Shown one piece after another: positions 1 through 10,472 of a stretch of DNA of 64,000 bases. How positions within the stretch are numbered: position 1 is the first letter of the stretch; every line of letters starts with the position of its first letter. Source of the DNA: Pascua guehoae (taxonomy: Eukaryota; Basidiomycota; Tremellomycetes; Trichosporonales; Trichosporonaceae). The DNA is taken from assembly GCA_001600415.1 (NCBI GenBank), contig BCJX01000002.1, positions 3,055,165-3,119,164 on the forward strand. Direction: 5' to 3'. Under the pieces are notes generated by a model. It was not told the origin of the DNA. It searched no databases and saw nothing but the letters and a program-made list of their open reading frames with translations. The translations under genes were made by a program, and so were the position numbers.

Positions 1-1188
1 ATTGTCGCGTCGGACGCCGACCTTACTATCACCGCCAAGCGCATGCTGAGTATCAAGGTTCTGGGTTCGGGCCAGATGTGCGGTGAGTGTCAAATCGCAT
101 GCAGAGTATCCGCTAACCCCAGTGTGCCCCGACTACGTTCTCTGCGCCAAGGACCGCGTCGACGACCTTGTCGCCGAGTGCATTAAGACGTGCGTCACAT
201 TCCCCACTGTGCACATTTACTCCAGCTGACCTGTAGCCTCGACGCCTTCTTCCCCAAGAACTCTGACCGCTCCATCCTCGTCGACGGCCCCCAGTCGTGC
301 TCGCTGCGCAACTCCCGCGACTTTGACCGCCTCGCGAACGCGGTCGACGAGGCCGACATGAAGGGCAAGCTCATGTACCGCGGCGAGCAGGACCCCAAGA
401 AGCGCCGCATGGGCATCAACGTTGTGCGCCTCGACCGCAACGCCGAGGGCGACGAGAGTCTTGTTGTCAAGGAGGAGATTTTCGGCCCCATCCTGCCCAT
501 CATTCCTGTCGATGTAGGTTACACTTGATGTGCCAATTGCTAACCTGCGCAGGATGTCGACTCGGCCATCCGCTATGTCAACGCGCGCCCGACGCCGCTT
601 GCCCTCTACGTGTGCTCGGCGAGCCGTACCACGTTTGACAAGGGTAAGGTTGTTAATGGTACTCTGTCCTAGCTTACACCAGTCATCCACGAGACGGTCT
701 CGGGATCTGCCATCTGGAACGACTTTGGCATGGCCCCTGTTGCGCGCACGCTGCCATTCGGCGGTGTCGGCGAGAGTGGCTGGGGCTCGTACCACGGCGA
801 GAACGGCTTCCTCGCATTCTCGCACCGCAAGGGTAGGTGCACAGTGATGCCAGAGACCCGCTTTGCTGTGACCCACGACTAACGCGCAGCGGTCCTCGAG
901 GTCCCGTACTGGATGGAGCTGGCGCAAAAGGCGCGCTACCCGTCCAACGCAAAGGGCAACACGGAGCGCATGATGCGCCTCGTCATGACGGCCGGTATCC
1001 CCTTCCAGCGCCCCGTCAGCGTCGAGCACGAGCGCAAGCTCATTGAGCGCCGCAAGGCCCGCAAGCACCTGTACATTGGCGTCCTCATTGTACTCATCGG
1101 TGCGTTGATCGGCGTCGCCGCACGCACAGGCAACGCTCCGGGCGTCGCCACCTTCTTTGCGCAGGTCCGCGCCGCCGTCGGGTTCTAG
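1..1188 (+). CDS. Fatty aldehyde dehydrogenase, ALDH3/HFD1-like (5' end outside window)
   Basis: C-terminal part of a class 3 aldehyde dehydrogenase, oxidising long-chain aldehydes to fatty acids with NAD(P). Reading exons at about 1-82, 123-189, 237-513, 553-643, 683-832 and 890-1188 gives one frame with GT-AG junctions and CTAAC-type branch sites. It contains the GQMC segment with the catalytic Cys, CPDYVLC, EEIFGPILPI, PLALYV, the SGSAIWND segment and the PFGGVGESGWGSYHGENGFLAFSH block diagnostic of ALDH3. The tail ends in a hydrophobic segment (YIGVLIVLIGALIGVAA), so it is probably tail-anchored to ER, lipid-droplet or outer mitochondrial membrane, as in yeast Hfd1 and mammalian ALDH3A2. 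The catalytic Glu region and the start codon lie upstream of the window. Family is certain; substrate is inferred from the membrane anchor. Confidence 0.9.
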
Positions 1189-1785
1189 GCGACATGACAG
1201 AGCAGTGCCAGCCGCGATCTCTAGCCCCAGCAAGGTACGCCTCGAGCGGCGCGACTGCAGGCGTGCAGTCTAGGCATTATTCCGCCCTGTGCTAACGATC
1301 CAGGTGGTGCCGTGACGGCGTTGTCGCAAAAGGTGCTTCGGCCCACAGACCCATCCTCTTCCGCTCCCCTCCCAAAGTGACCCAGCGACGCCACACCGGA
1401 TCCCAGCCGTCCCAATACCCGGCCCTCAGTGAGAGCCACTACAGCAGTAGTGTGATTTTCGATGTGTAGTAGTTAGTTTTTGCCTTTTCTTTTATTCAGT
1501 AGCACCTCTTAGTTTTTATGGTGGACCTAGTTCGGTCCGTCGCAGCCGGGCCCCGCCTCGGTTGTCGAATGCAAGTGATCCATGCGTTTTACAGCGGTCA
1601 AAATGACGCTAGTCATGCGAGTCATGCTGGCTTGTCGGTCGTGTCTCTAGTAGGCTACTCTCTGGCTGCTGGTCACTGCCACGCTGGCGCGCCGTGTCAT
1701 GCTACTCCGGCGTGCTGAGCGGACGAGCCAACCAGCCACCACCACCACCACGTCTACCACCAATACTATCCACGCCCGATGGCGC
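1189..1785. other. Convergent intergenic / 3' UTR region
   Basis: About 600 bases between the ends of the aldehyde dehydrogenase and the GT69 gene, which face each other. A T-rich stretch near 1470-1500 (TTTTGCCTTTTCTTTTATT) could be processing signal. A GTACGC...CTAAC...CAG pattern at about 1235-1304 would permit a 3'-UTR intron. No coding signal was recognised. Confidence 0.4.
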
Positions 1786-4123
1786 TCAGAACCGAGGGGC
1801 GCCGGGAGCGCCTGGCGGAATCTCGAGCTTGGGTGGGTCCACCCAGCGCACAGTGTCCCATGCCCAGTAGCCCTGGATGTTAGTCGTGTCCACGGAGCGA
1901 TCAGGTAGATAAGACAGCAAGCACGTGTCATGGGCCATGTCGTGTTGCGTGGGATCGACGTGCCCAGGCCCACCTCTGGCTAAAGGCACACTCGCTACAC
2001 TGCCTCTCTTGCCCCTCGTGCACCTCAAACTCACCTTGCCAAGCTTATCGGGCCAGTCGTGACACCGGACCTTTTTGGGCGGCTCATCCAGCCATCCAAT
2101 CTTCTCCTTGTGCGCCTTGTCTGGGTGCGGAAAGTCGACCCAGCCACGTAGCCGCGCGTCGTCTTTGCCATACGTGAGATGGACGCCGGGGACGGTCTGG
2201 ATACGGCCAAAGCCATACTTCCAAAAGTCCCACGAGATGAACTGGCTCTCGCTCGCCTGGCACTCTTCCTCGCCCGGCTGCTGGTCGGGCCGGCGGGGCA
2301 CGCCGCGCCGGAAACGGACATTGTACGGCGGCAAAAAGGGCGTGGGGGACATGACGGCGATGCCGTTCCAGCCGCTGAAGACTTGGTAGGGCAGGTTGCG
2401 CACGTGGCGTTCGCGGGTGCCGGGCGAGTTGAGGAAGAGCTGTGGGTTAGCGTGGGGGTGGGGGAATGATGTGCGTGCGGTGTGTGGGGAAAGACGCGTC
2501 GGGGGGTGTTGGGGGGTGGTAGGCGATGTGGGCGTGGGGGCCGGGGCCTGGAAGAGATACAGTGCGGAGACCGAACAAGATGGGAAGCAAAGTGGGTGAG
2601 GGCTAGAGACTCCGACGGAAACACAACGTGACGGGTACGACGCCACCGTCATGTCCATGATCAGCGTCGTGTCGGGCCGGAGCCGCGACGCAGGCACTAT
2701 GTTGTGCGGACGCGTCTCCGCCCGCACTTTGGCTCTCTTCAACAGCATTCGGGCTCTCGTCGGGCACGTCGGTGCCGTCCACTGCCTTCGTGGACACGCC
2801 AGTCGTGTTGTGGACAACTGTCACTGTAGGGCAATGCCCGCGTGTGGAGCACTACCCTTTGACCCTCTCCAGCACGACCTCTTCCGAGGCTCTCCCGCAT
2901 CCGCAGAAACCCCTTTCGCTGCGACTCACCTTTTGGGGCAAGGGCTGGTCCTCCTCTGGTACCGGGAAGGGCGTGTAGAGATCGCCCGACATGTCGCGTC
3001 CGACCCAGCCGTCGTAAAACCACTTTCCTGCGTGGTCCCATCCGCACGTCATGTCTGCGTCCTGCCAAAAGTGCTGGTGGAGGAGCTCGAGAAAGTGGGT
3101 TGCGCTGAGATAGACGTCATTGTAGAAGACGACTGCCGACCAGGGGTGACCGTCTGGGGAGAGGTGTGGCGTGTCTGATGCAAAGATGGGTGCCATGGCA
3201 GCGTTGCGCATGTCGGCGAGGATTTCGATGCGGTGGCTGTGTTCCCAATCGACGGCGGGGAGATGGGTCTTGACAAAGATGTTTTCGGGCGGGACACCGA
3301 GGAAGAGGAGGTGGTCGCGCATGGCGCCTGCAATGAGTTCGCCCGCGCCGTCCTCAGAGGGACCTTCCATGAGACTAAAGACGAGTGTCTCGGGCCCCAA
3401 AAAGTCGGCGAGGACGGTCCATGCCGCAAACCAGTCTGCGAGCATGCCAGAGACCTGGCGACAGATGGTGACGAACAAGTAGCGCTTTTCGCCGCCCGCG
3501 ACCCACTCGCCAGTGTACTCGTCGACCTCGTCCTGGAGGTGTGCGTAGCGCTGCTGGAGCTCGGGGGTGAGGAAGGGGGGGAAGATGGGGCTGCCGAGCT
3601 TGTGTTCGCGGGGCACGGCCGGGGTGCGGTCCTTGATCTCGTTGAGCTGGGGGATGAGGCGGGCGAATGCCTCGTCGAGGCTGGGCAAGGGTCCCGTCTT
3701 GTACGTCTCGCCCCCGCTGTTTTGGGATGTGACGAGGCGCGACACGCCGCGCTGGTTGTACGTCCTGCCCGTGTCGTTTTGTGTCTTGAGCCGCGCGAGG
3801 TTGGGGCGGGGTACAGCCCCGCCCGACGCTCCCGCCCCCGACCCCGCGCCGCCGAGCCGACCGCGCGACGGCGCAGGCGCGTTGCGCGCAAGGTCAGACC
3901 ACCCGAACCGCGCCCGCCCACCGTCGCCAAAGATGGACCCAAACCACGACGGCTGCCCGTCACTCCCCGCCACGCCCGAGTCGCGCACCCCGCCACCCCC
4001 TCCTACCCGCCGCCCGCGCTCGCCCACCGTGCTCGCGTCCCATTGTCCGTCGTCGGCACCCCCCGCTCCCACCCAGAGCACGAGCGCGAACAGGCCGAGC
4101 GCGACGAGCGCAGCCCGCAGCAC
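1786..4123 (-). CDS. Alpha-1,3-mannosyltransferase-like protein, GT69 (CAP59/CMT1 family)
   Basis: Predicted type II Golgi glycosyltransferase of the CAP59/CMT1 family (GT69), which transfers mannose to capsule, wall or other surface glycans in tremellomycetes. Exons read as 2930-4123, 2035-2439 and 1786-1872 (minus strand), all phase 0, giving 561 aa. The N-terminus (MLRAALVALGLFALVLWVG) is a signal anchor followed by a low-complexity Gly/Ala/Arg stem. The family core follows: RYLFVTICRQVSGMLADW, SLMEGPSEDGA, VVFYNDVYLSATHFLELL, DMTCGWDHAGKWFYDGWVGRDMSGD and then, after the second junction, LPYQVFSGWNGIAVM with FISWDFW. The 490-nt second intron is long for this genome, but the join LPQK/LFLNSP matches the family without a missing block. 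A TATATA element lies about 95-105 bases upstream. Exact acceptor substrate cannot be told from sequence. Confidence 0.88.
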
Positions 4124-4227
4124 GGGGCGCGGTAGCCCGCCACCGCTGCCGCGCAGCCCGCGCGGGGAGACCGAGATGGAGGGAATGGTGGATGTAAGCG
4201 CCGGGGGCGGGGGGCGTAGGCCAGGCC

Positions 4228-4233
4228 TATATA
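4228..4233 (-). promoter_or_regulatory. TATA-like element upstream of the GT69 gene
   Basis: The sequence cctatataggg lies about 105 bases upstream of the ATG at 4123 on the minus strand. It is the only TATA-like element in that GC-rich stretch. This is a positional inference; the element is palindromic, so strand is assigned by context. Confidence 0.35.
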
Positions 4234-5916
4234 GGGGACGTGGGTGGGCGTATCGGTCGACCCACGGCGTTTGTGTCGAGGGTCAAAAGGTTGGGTCGGT
4301 GTTTGAGCAACCAAGCAACCAGGTGGGGTCGGGTTGGAGTTGGGAACGTGCCTGCCTGTGGCGATCGGGTATGGGCGGTGGAAAATCGAACAAGACAAAA
4401 GATAACCACTACTAGATTGAGAATGGATGTGTTGCAGTGTAATGGAGCATGTGTGGCCGTGTGGGATGATGGCGACGGCGAGGACGAGGACGAGGACGTG
4501 TCGAGTGGACAAATGAGGTGCAATGCGAAATGGCGACGAGGCGCAAGGGTGCCCGCCCACGCCGAGCGAGCGAGCCAAAGACAAGGCGACGGGGGTTCTG
4601 TGGCCTTGTGGCTCGTCCAAACGTAAAGGGGTGACGACTGCGACCGATGGAAAATCAACAATCACCTCCTTTGGTGCGTGGCGCAGCCCAGGCGCAGGCA
4701 GGCGCAGGCAGGCGCAGGTGCATTGCATTGCGCGCGCATGCGCAGGCGCGCAGGTACAGACAGGATGGCAGGATGCACCCCCTTCCCTCGTACTGGTAGC
4801 AGCAGTCTCTTACAAACTACTGCGCACTGGTGCACTTTTTTGTCCCTGGCCCCCTTCCTTTTTCCTGGGTACTGTAGACTTTTTTCCTCTCCCTTTCCCT
4901 TTGCGCCAGAGCCCTCGCCGCCGGGATCTCTGCGTCTGGCAATCGAAAAGTCGGAGTCGGAGGCGGGGGTTTGTTTCCAAAGCGTAATTGTATCAATTAC
5001 AAAGGTGCCTGGATTATTAATAGACAGGGCGCACAAGTGTTGCTGGCGGATTAGAACAGTCGCGAGCGATACCGCTACTGGTCCATGCCAAGCCAGTCTT
5101 GTGTGGTCACATGCATGTCGCAGCATGCCAGCACACTATGTCGCTCGTTCATTCCGAGATGCATGATGCACAGGTTTAAGGTATGCCTGCATCCAAAGTA
5201 GCGGCAGATGAATTGTGTGACCCCCTGCTAACATGCTAATCGCTTGGGGGTGCTTGTGTTTGCTGCGGCACGTGTCGGGTCGTCATGCGGCTGCGAGCTG
5301 CGCAGAGTAGAGTGTCGAGTGCCTGCCAGTCTCTGACGCTGCCAAGCGCATATCTCGTTCCTAGAACCCCCCCCCTTGCCCCTCTCCCCCTCGCGCGCTG
5401 CCCAGTTTGCTGGAAACAGTGCCATCCTCCGACCCAAAAGAGTCAGTTACCAGAACCGAGCCTGAAGATTAAACTCGCAGCTCGCATTGCCGCAGGCAGC
5501 AGGCTGCAGGCCGCAGGAGGCCAGGACTGTCGCCCACAGCAGCCCACTCCGCAGCGCAATGCGCAAAGCTCATGCATCACGCAGCCAGCACCCAGCAGGC
5601 AACCCGGATCTGCGGAATGCACAGCCAACGCACGTGGCCGCGGCCCCCGCAGCACACGACGTGCACAGCCCCCAGCTGGGTGCACACGCCCAGACGGGCC
5701 GAGCGCGCCGAGCGTGCCGAAGCTAGCGCGTGGTACAATTGTGCGGTGCAAGGTGTTTCGGACCGCATCGTAATGGCAGGGGCGCGGACAGGCCAAATGC
5801 TCGTGTCATGTCGGACCCTTTGGTGGTCGCCGCGTGCATGGGTCTGGGACGAGGCCGCCGTGGGCTGGTGGCGTGTGGCGTGTGGCGATTGGTATGTGGG
5901 GTGGGTAGTGGTTTGG

Positions 5917-5975
5917 GCAGTGGGTAGTGCCTAGTGGGTAGTGCCTAGTGGGTAGTGGCCAGTGGCCAGTGGATA
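5917..5975. repeat. Short tandem repeat (GTGGGTAGTGCCTA units)
   Basis: About four imperfect copies of a 14-15 base unit reading roughly GTGGGTAGTGCCTA, grading into GTGGCCAGTGG copies at the right end. It is non-coding and lies in the gene-poor stretch. Confidence 0.7.
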
Positions 5976-6654
5976 GCGAGCACTCACGACGACAGCCGAG
6001 AGGGTTCAACCAAGAGTACATGTGGGCAGGCCCGACCGCTCGAGGACGTCTGCATGTGGCACCGCCAACCGTTTAATACTCGGATGTCGGCGTCGGTCTG
6101 GCTGCTGGCTACGCTTGTCCAGAGGGTTCCGAGGACTTGGGTATAGACTGGCATTCTTAGGATATCCATGGTGGTCGCCTTGACCTCGCGGCGCCTCCAT
6201 GCCATGCGCGCTGGATCAGACATCCAAGAGCTGTGCGAGTGGTACGACTGGTGGCTGTGGCGGACAGGACTTATGCCAATGCGAACAGATGGACGGATAC
6301 ATTGCCGACGAGGCTAGCGGGGCAGGACACGATGGCACGGCCTTCATCAGCGCACATTTATTGGCGACCCTGGTGCCTCTGTTCCTCAGTTACAGGCCAC
6401 GGGCGTCGGTGACGACTCAAAGTGTCGCAGAAGGACGGGGACGCGTACGAGCTGATTGACCTGCCAGCACTCATGTCGACGCACGAACGCTGCCGAGCTC
6501 AGTGGTTCTGGCTTGCTGGACATGGTCGTGCTGACGTGCACGGCCAATGGTTTGGGTGCCATTTGATAGTGCCCGTTCACCTTGCGTTGGAGACGGATGG
6601 CTGCTCCTCCATGAACAACTGCACAACTGCAACCAGTCTATGACTGCACCACGC

Positions 6655-6785
6655 ACCACCACAGCACCACGCCGCACCACGCAGCACCACGCAGCACCAC
6701 GCAGCACCACGCAGCACCACGCAGCACCACAGCACCACCACAGCACCACACAGCACCACCACAGCACCACCACAGCGCCACGCAC
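6655..6785. repeat. CACCACGCAG / CACCACA low-complexity tandem array
   Basis: Dense array of CACCACGCAG and CACCACA units beginning about 20 bases after the end of FOL1. The first half has a clear 10-base period (GCAGCACCAC); the second half is irregular CAC-rich sequence. Translations of it (poly-His/Thr or poly-Gly/Val frames) are artefacts of the repeat. Confidence 0.8.
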
Positions 6786-6805
6786 AAGACCCATACATCC
6801 GCCCA

Positions 6806-9800
6806 CTAGGCATCCCGAATCGCACACGCCATGGCCACACTCTCCCTCCCGCCCCGCGCATCATGGACGCGGAGGACATCCACCACGCCCGTCGCGGCAC
6901 ACCAGGCATTGACGGCCGCGTCGGCCGCGCCCCGCTCGCGCGCGACGGGCACGCCGGCCGCCCGGCCTACGAAGCCCTTCCGGCTGGCCCCCACGAGAAG
7001 CGGATAACCCTTGACCTTGGCCGCGAGCTGGGGGAGACCTTTGAGTAGTTGAAGATTCTGGGCGTGGTTTTTCGCAAAGCCCAGCCCGGGGTCGAGGACG
7101 ATATCCCACCGCTTGACGCCTGCGGCCTGCGCGCGTTTGGCGGTGGCGACGAGCTCGGCAGCGACGTCCTCGACGACACCGGCTGGGTAGTTGTGCGCGT
7201 CGGGGTGGGTCATGGTGGTGCTGTCCCCGCGTGCGTGCATGAGGATGACGGGGAGGTCGGACTGGGCCATGGCCGCGAGCATGCCCGGCTCGGCGCCGCC
7301 GCGGACGTCGTTGATGCAGCTCGCGCCGGCGGCGGCGGCGGCGGCGGCCACGGACGCGCGGTATGTGTCGACGCTGAGGGGGAGGTGTGCGCAGGGGTTT
7401 TGGGGGCGGCGGAGGGCGGCGACGAGGGGGACGACGCGGGCCAGTTCGTCGGCCTCGGTGCACGGCTGCGAGTGGGGGCGCGTGCTCATGCCGCCGATAT
7501 CGAGCATGTCGGCGTGTCCGGCCTCTGCGAGCGCGGCGCACAGCGCGGCCGCGCGGGGCGTATCGGTGCGTTCGGGGGCGCCGTCTGAGAAGCTGTCGGG
7601 GGTCGCGTTGAAGATTGCCATGATGGCGGGCACGCCCGTGAGGCGCAGCGGCGCACAGGGCGCCGGGAAGGGGATGACGGGCACGAGACCCCGGTCGTCC
7701 ATCCCCGCCAGCATCGAGCCCACCGTCTGCCCGCTCGGGAGCGCTAGGTCGGGATCGATATCGGCCAGCGGGCGGAGGACGAACTCGCGCTCGCTAAGCC
7801 GCGGGTGCGGGCACTCGAGCCACCCCACACCGTCCGCGTCCGCCGCGTCCCCCACGCTCCCCACAGTCACCACCTCGGAGCCGTACAGCACCAGGTCGAG
7901 ATCGAGCACCCGCGGCCCGTTCGTGTACGTCTTGACGCGCCCCACCTCGGTCTCGGTCCGCTTCAGCACCCGCAACAGGTCCAAAGGCGACAGCGACGTC
8001 GTCATCTCAATCACACCATTCACAAACCGCGACTGGTCCTCGACGTACATTGGCTCGCTCTCGTACAGCCGCGACGTCGACACGAGCGCCACGCCAGCGT
8101 CCGCCAGCAGCCGCACCGCACGCCGGATGTGGCCCACGCGGTCGCCAATGTTGGACCCCACCGCGATGAACACGCGCGCGGGGTCAGAGCGAGTGGGCTC
8201 ACCGACTTCAGGCTGCGGTCCACTCGCCGCCGTGGCACCTCCCTCTCCGGCAGTCGCAGACATAGCCCCGGACCCAGCTCCAGCTCCAGCTCCAGCCCCA
8301 GCTCCAGCCCCAGCCCCAGCCCCAGCTCCAGCCCCAGCCCCAGCCCCAGCAGCAGCACTCCCACTCGCCCCCGACACAGCCGCATCCCGCGCACGCGCAC
8401 GCGCCGCAAACTCGCCCGCCGTCCGCGTCACACAGATGGACGGCGTCGCAAACGGCAGCGCCGACGGCTTGCGGATCGTCACGGATACACTCGGCGACGG
8501 CGACGGCGACGTAGATGTAGAAGTGGATATGGATGTAGACTGCGGGATGAGGGTCAAGACGTGCCGTGCAAACGTGTCTGCGAGCGACTCGACCGTGCCA
8601 AAGGACGACGCCGTGAGGTACTGATGTCAGCATGTGTTGGAATGCATGTTGTATGTTGTCGAAACTCTGGGGTTGTATAGCCTTTGGAGTCGCAGATGGA
8701 AGGTCATGGGGTCATTGTTCTTCGGTCACTGCTCTCGGGTCACTGCTCTTCGGCCACTGCTCTTCTGTCACTCTTCTGTCACTCCTCTGTCACTCCTCTT
8801 GGGTCGCCACCCTTTGGTCGCTGCTCATCTCGTTGCCTTCGGTTCGCGCCGACCCCGCCTCGCCTCAACGCCCGTCGATTCCAGTCCCGCCCTCACCGCG
8901 GCACCCTGCATCCCCTCCCACCCAACGTCCGTATCTCGTCTCAGAAAGTTCTCTACCCCCGCCTCTCTCCCCGTTCAAACCTCTACACCCCGCGCCACCG
9001 CGCATCCACCCACTTGGGCGACCCGGCCGATGCCACCGACGCCTGCCTCGCCCGCCTTGGCTGGAATCCAACCCACACATGCAATGTACCTTGCAGGACG
9101 ACTGGCGTTTCACCTCGAAGGGGTATCCTGATGTCCGCCTACGCCCCTCTGCCGCCTCACCGACGGGTACGATACCTCCATCGACGAGGTCCGGCGTACC
9201 TCTTATCCCGTGTTCTCGCCGTAGCCCTCACCCTCGCCCTCGCCCTCGCTTTGCCCCCTCATAGATCTCGATCTCCCACCAAAGCCCCCTCCCCGACACA
9301 GACACACAGCCGGGCCCCCACCTCCCCCAAACACCAACGCCCACCACCAACGCCCACCACCAACGCCCACAACCAAACAAACCCCAGCCCCAAAATCACA
9401 AAACAAAGACCCCCACCCACCCCCCACTCACCCCCACCCACCCCCCACGCAAAACTCACCTCATACGCCCCGTCTGCAAACGCCTTATGCCCCTGCGCCC
9501 CCCGCCACCCACACACGCTCACGTCGGCCTCGAGGCGCTGCCGCTCCGCGCGCTCGTGCGGGTGCAGCCCGATGACGGCGTGTGTGGCCAGATTGCGCGC
9601 GGTGAATGTGAGCGGGCCTTGGGGGTGGGCGTGGGTGTCGGCCTCGTTGGCTGCCGACTCGGGCTCGTTCGCTCCAGCATAGCCCTCGCGCGCTTGGCGC
9701 GCTTCGGACGCTCGCGTAAAGCGCTGCTCGTACACTGCCGCGTCGGCGTAGAGGAGTGCGCGGGGCAGGGTCGCGCGGACGTCTACTGCGGTAATGGGCG

Positions 9801-10092
9801 TCGTGGGGGGGCCGAACGCGGCAGACGCGGCGGCGCGCAGGAGTTCGGGGGCCGAGGAAAAGTGGCGCGCAGAGAGGGCCGCATAGACGGCCTTGGAGAC
9901 GGACGAGTAGTTTACGCCCAGGCCAGACATGGTGTCCTCGCCCACACTTGCGGGGACGACGTGCGGGGCGAGCTCGAGGTCAATGTCGAGCAGGAGCGGG
10001 CAGGGGGGGGGCGGGTCGAGGCCAAACGCAGAGGGACCCAGGCCAGAGGCGAGGTGCAGCGTTAGCTGGGTGAGGGATATCCGGTCGGGCAT
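6806..10092 (-). CDS. FOL1: Trifunctional folate synthesis protein (DHNA / HPPK / DHPS)
   Basis: Combines dihydroneopterin aldolase, 6-hydroxymethyl-7,8-dihydropterin pyrophosphokinase and dihydropteroate synthase. Two exons, 9460-10092 and 6806-8620, give about 815 aa, close to the usual fungal length. Order from the N-terminus: DHNA-like repeat 1 (from MPDRISLTQLTLHL), DHNA-like repeat 2 (LTFTARNLATHAVIGLHPHERAERQRL), HPPK (IAVGSNIGDRVGHIRRAV, ESEPMYVEDQ, RVLDLDLVLYG, ECPHPRLSEREFVLRPL), then DHPS (IFNATPDSFSDG, DIGGMSTRP, INDVRGG, DPGLGFAKN, LVGASRKGF). An AG-repeat linker sits between DHNA 2 and HPPK. The Thr-Arg-Pro pterin/sulfa-site motif is intact. The 839-nt intron cuts DHNA repeat 2, and about ten residues expected there are missing from this model, so a small exon may lie inside it. 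Likely cytosolic or mitochondrial. Confidence 0.92.
8281..8352. repeat. Coding microsatellite-like tract in FOL1 (Ala-Gly linker)
   Basis: CCAGCTCCAGCCCCAGCTCC-type hexamer repeats within FOL1, translating on the minus strand as a run of alternating Gly-Ala between the aldolase and pyrophosphokinase domains. Such a tract can vary in copy number in frame without disturbing either domain. Confidence 0.8.
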
Positions 10093-10472
10093 GGTTGCCC
10101 TGCGAGGATGAGTGGAGACGAGAGTGCGCGCGCGTGTAGGTTAGTGAATGCACGCCAGCACGCCTGGATGGGTCCACATGCCAACTTGTCCAACTTTGTC
10201 TTACCTCATTGCGCAATCAGGCACGGAAAGAGTCGATTGGTGGAGACAAAGTGGAGGCGGGGTGACATGTGACACAGCCTGGCAGCCGGCCCCATGGCTG
10301 GGGTGACGCAAGGCTCAAGTTGGAAGCAGAACTATCGCATGGACACAACTACGGCACATGTACAGGTTGGTATGTAGAGGAACGGTGTGCAAAGGGGTGC
10401 TGAGTGTCGCGGAGCTAGAGGCATGGGTCAATGCAGAGAGATGGGATGAAATGGACTTGAATCTTGGAGAGG
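10093..10472. other. Intergenic spacer, FOL1 promoter / DMC1 3' flank
   Basis: 380 bases between two minus-strand genes. It must include the FOL1 promoter and the DMC1 3' UTR. No TATA box, repeat or coding signal was recognised. Confidence 0.4.

Larger units (their letters stand above)
4124..6805. other. Gene-poor region, about 2.7 kb
   Basis: No recognisable protein was found on either strand. Reading frames of 60-240 codons here are overlapping, compositionally random translations of GC-rich DNA. Contents seen: a GCAGGC-type tandem tract at about 4688-4722, an AT-rich island at 4980-5030, a GGTAGTGCCTAGTG tandem tract at 5917-5975 and a CCACGCAG-type tract at 6655-6785. The left part must hold the promoter of the GT69 gene, and the right end the 3' UTR of FOL1. 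Confidence 0.5.

Noticed and set aside
217..1233. 338-codon open frame on the minus strand
   Set aside because: It is the exact antisense of the aldehyde dehydrogenase exons. High GC and codon bias create long shadow frames, and no domain is recognisable.
6471..6912. Apparent proteins rich in Cys/Gly/Val or His/Thr downstream of FOL1
   Set aside because: They are translations of the CACCACGCAG tandem array and have no non-repetitive conserved part.
7191..8624. 477-codon plus-strand frame rich in Ala/Ser/Pro
   Set aside because: Antisense of the FOL1 HPPK/DHPS exon. The Ala-Pro repeat is the mirror of the Gly-Ala linker.
8634..9682. Plus-strand frames inside the FOL1 intron, suggesting a nested gene
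   Set aside because: Three overlapping frames with Pro/Arg/His bias, no domain and no supporting splice pattern.
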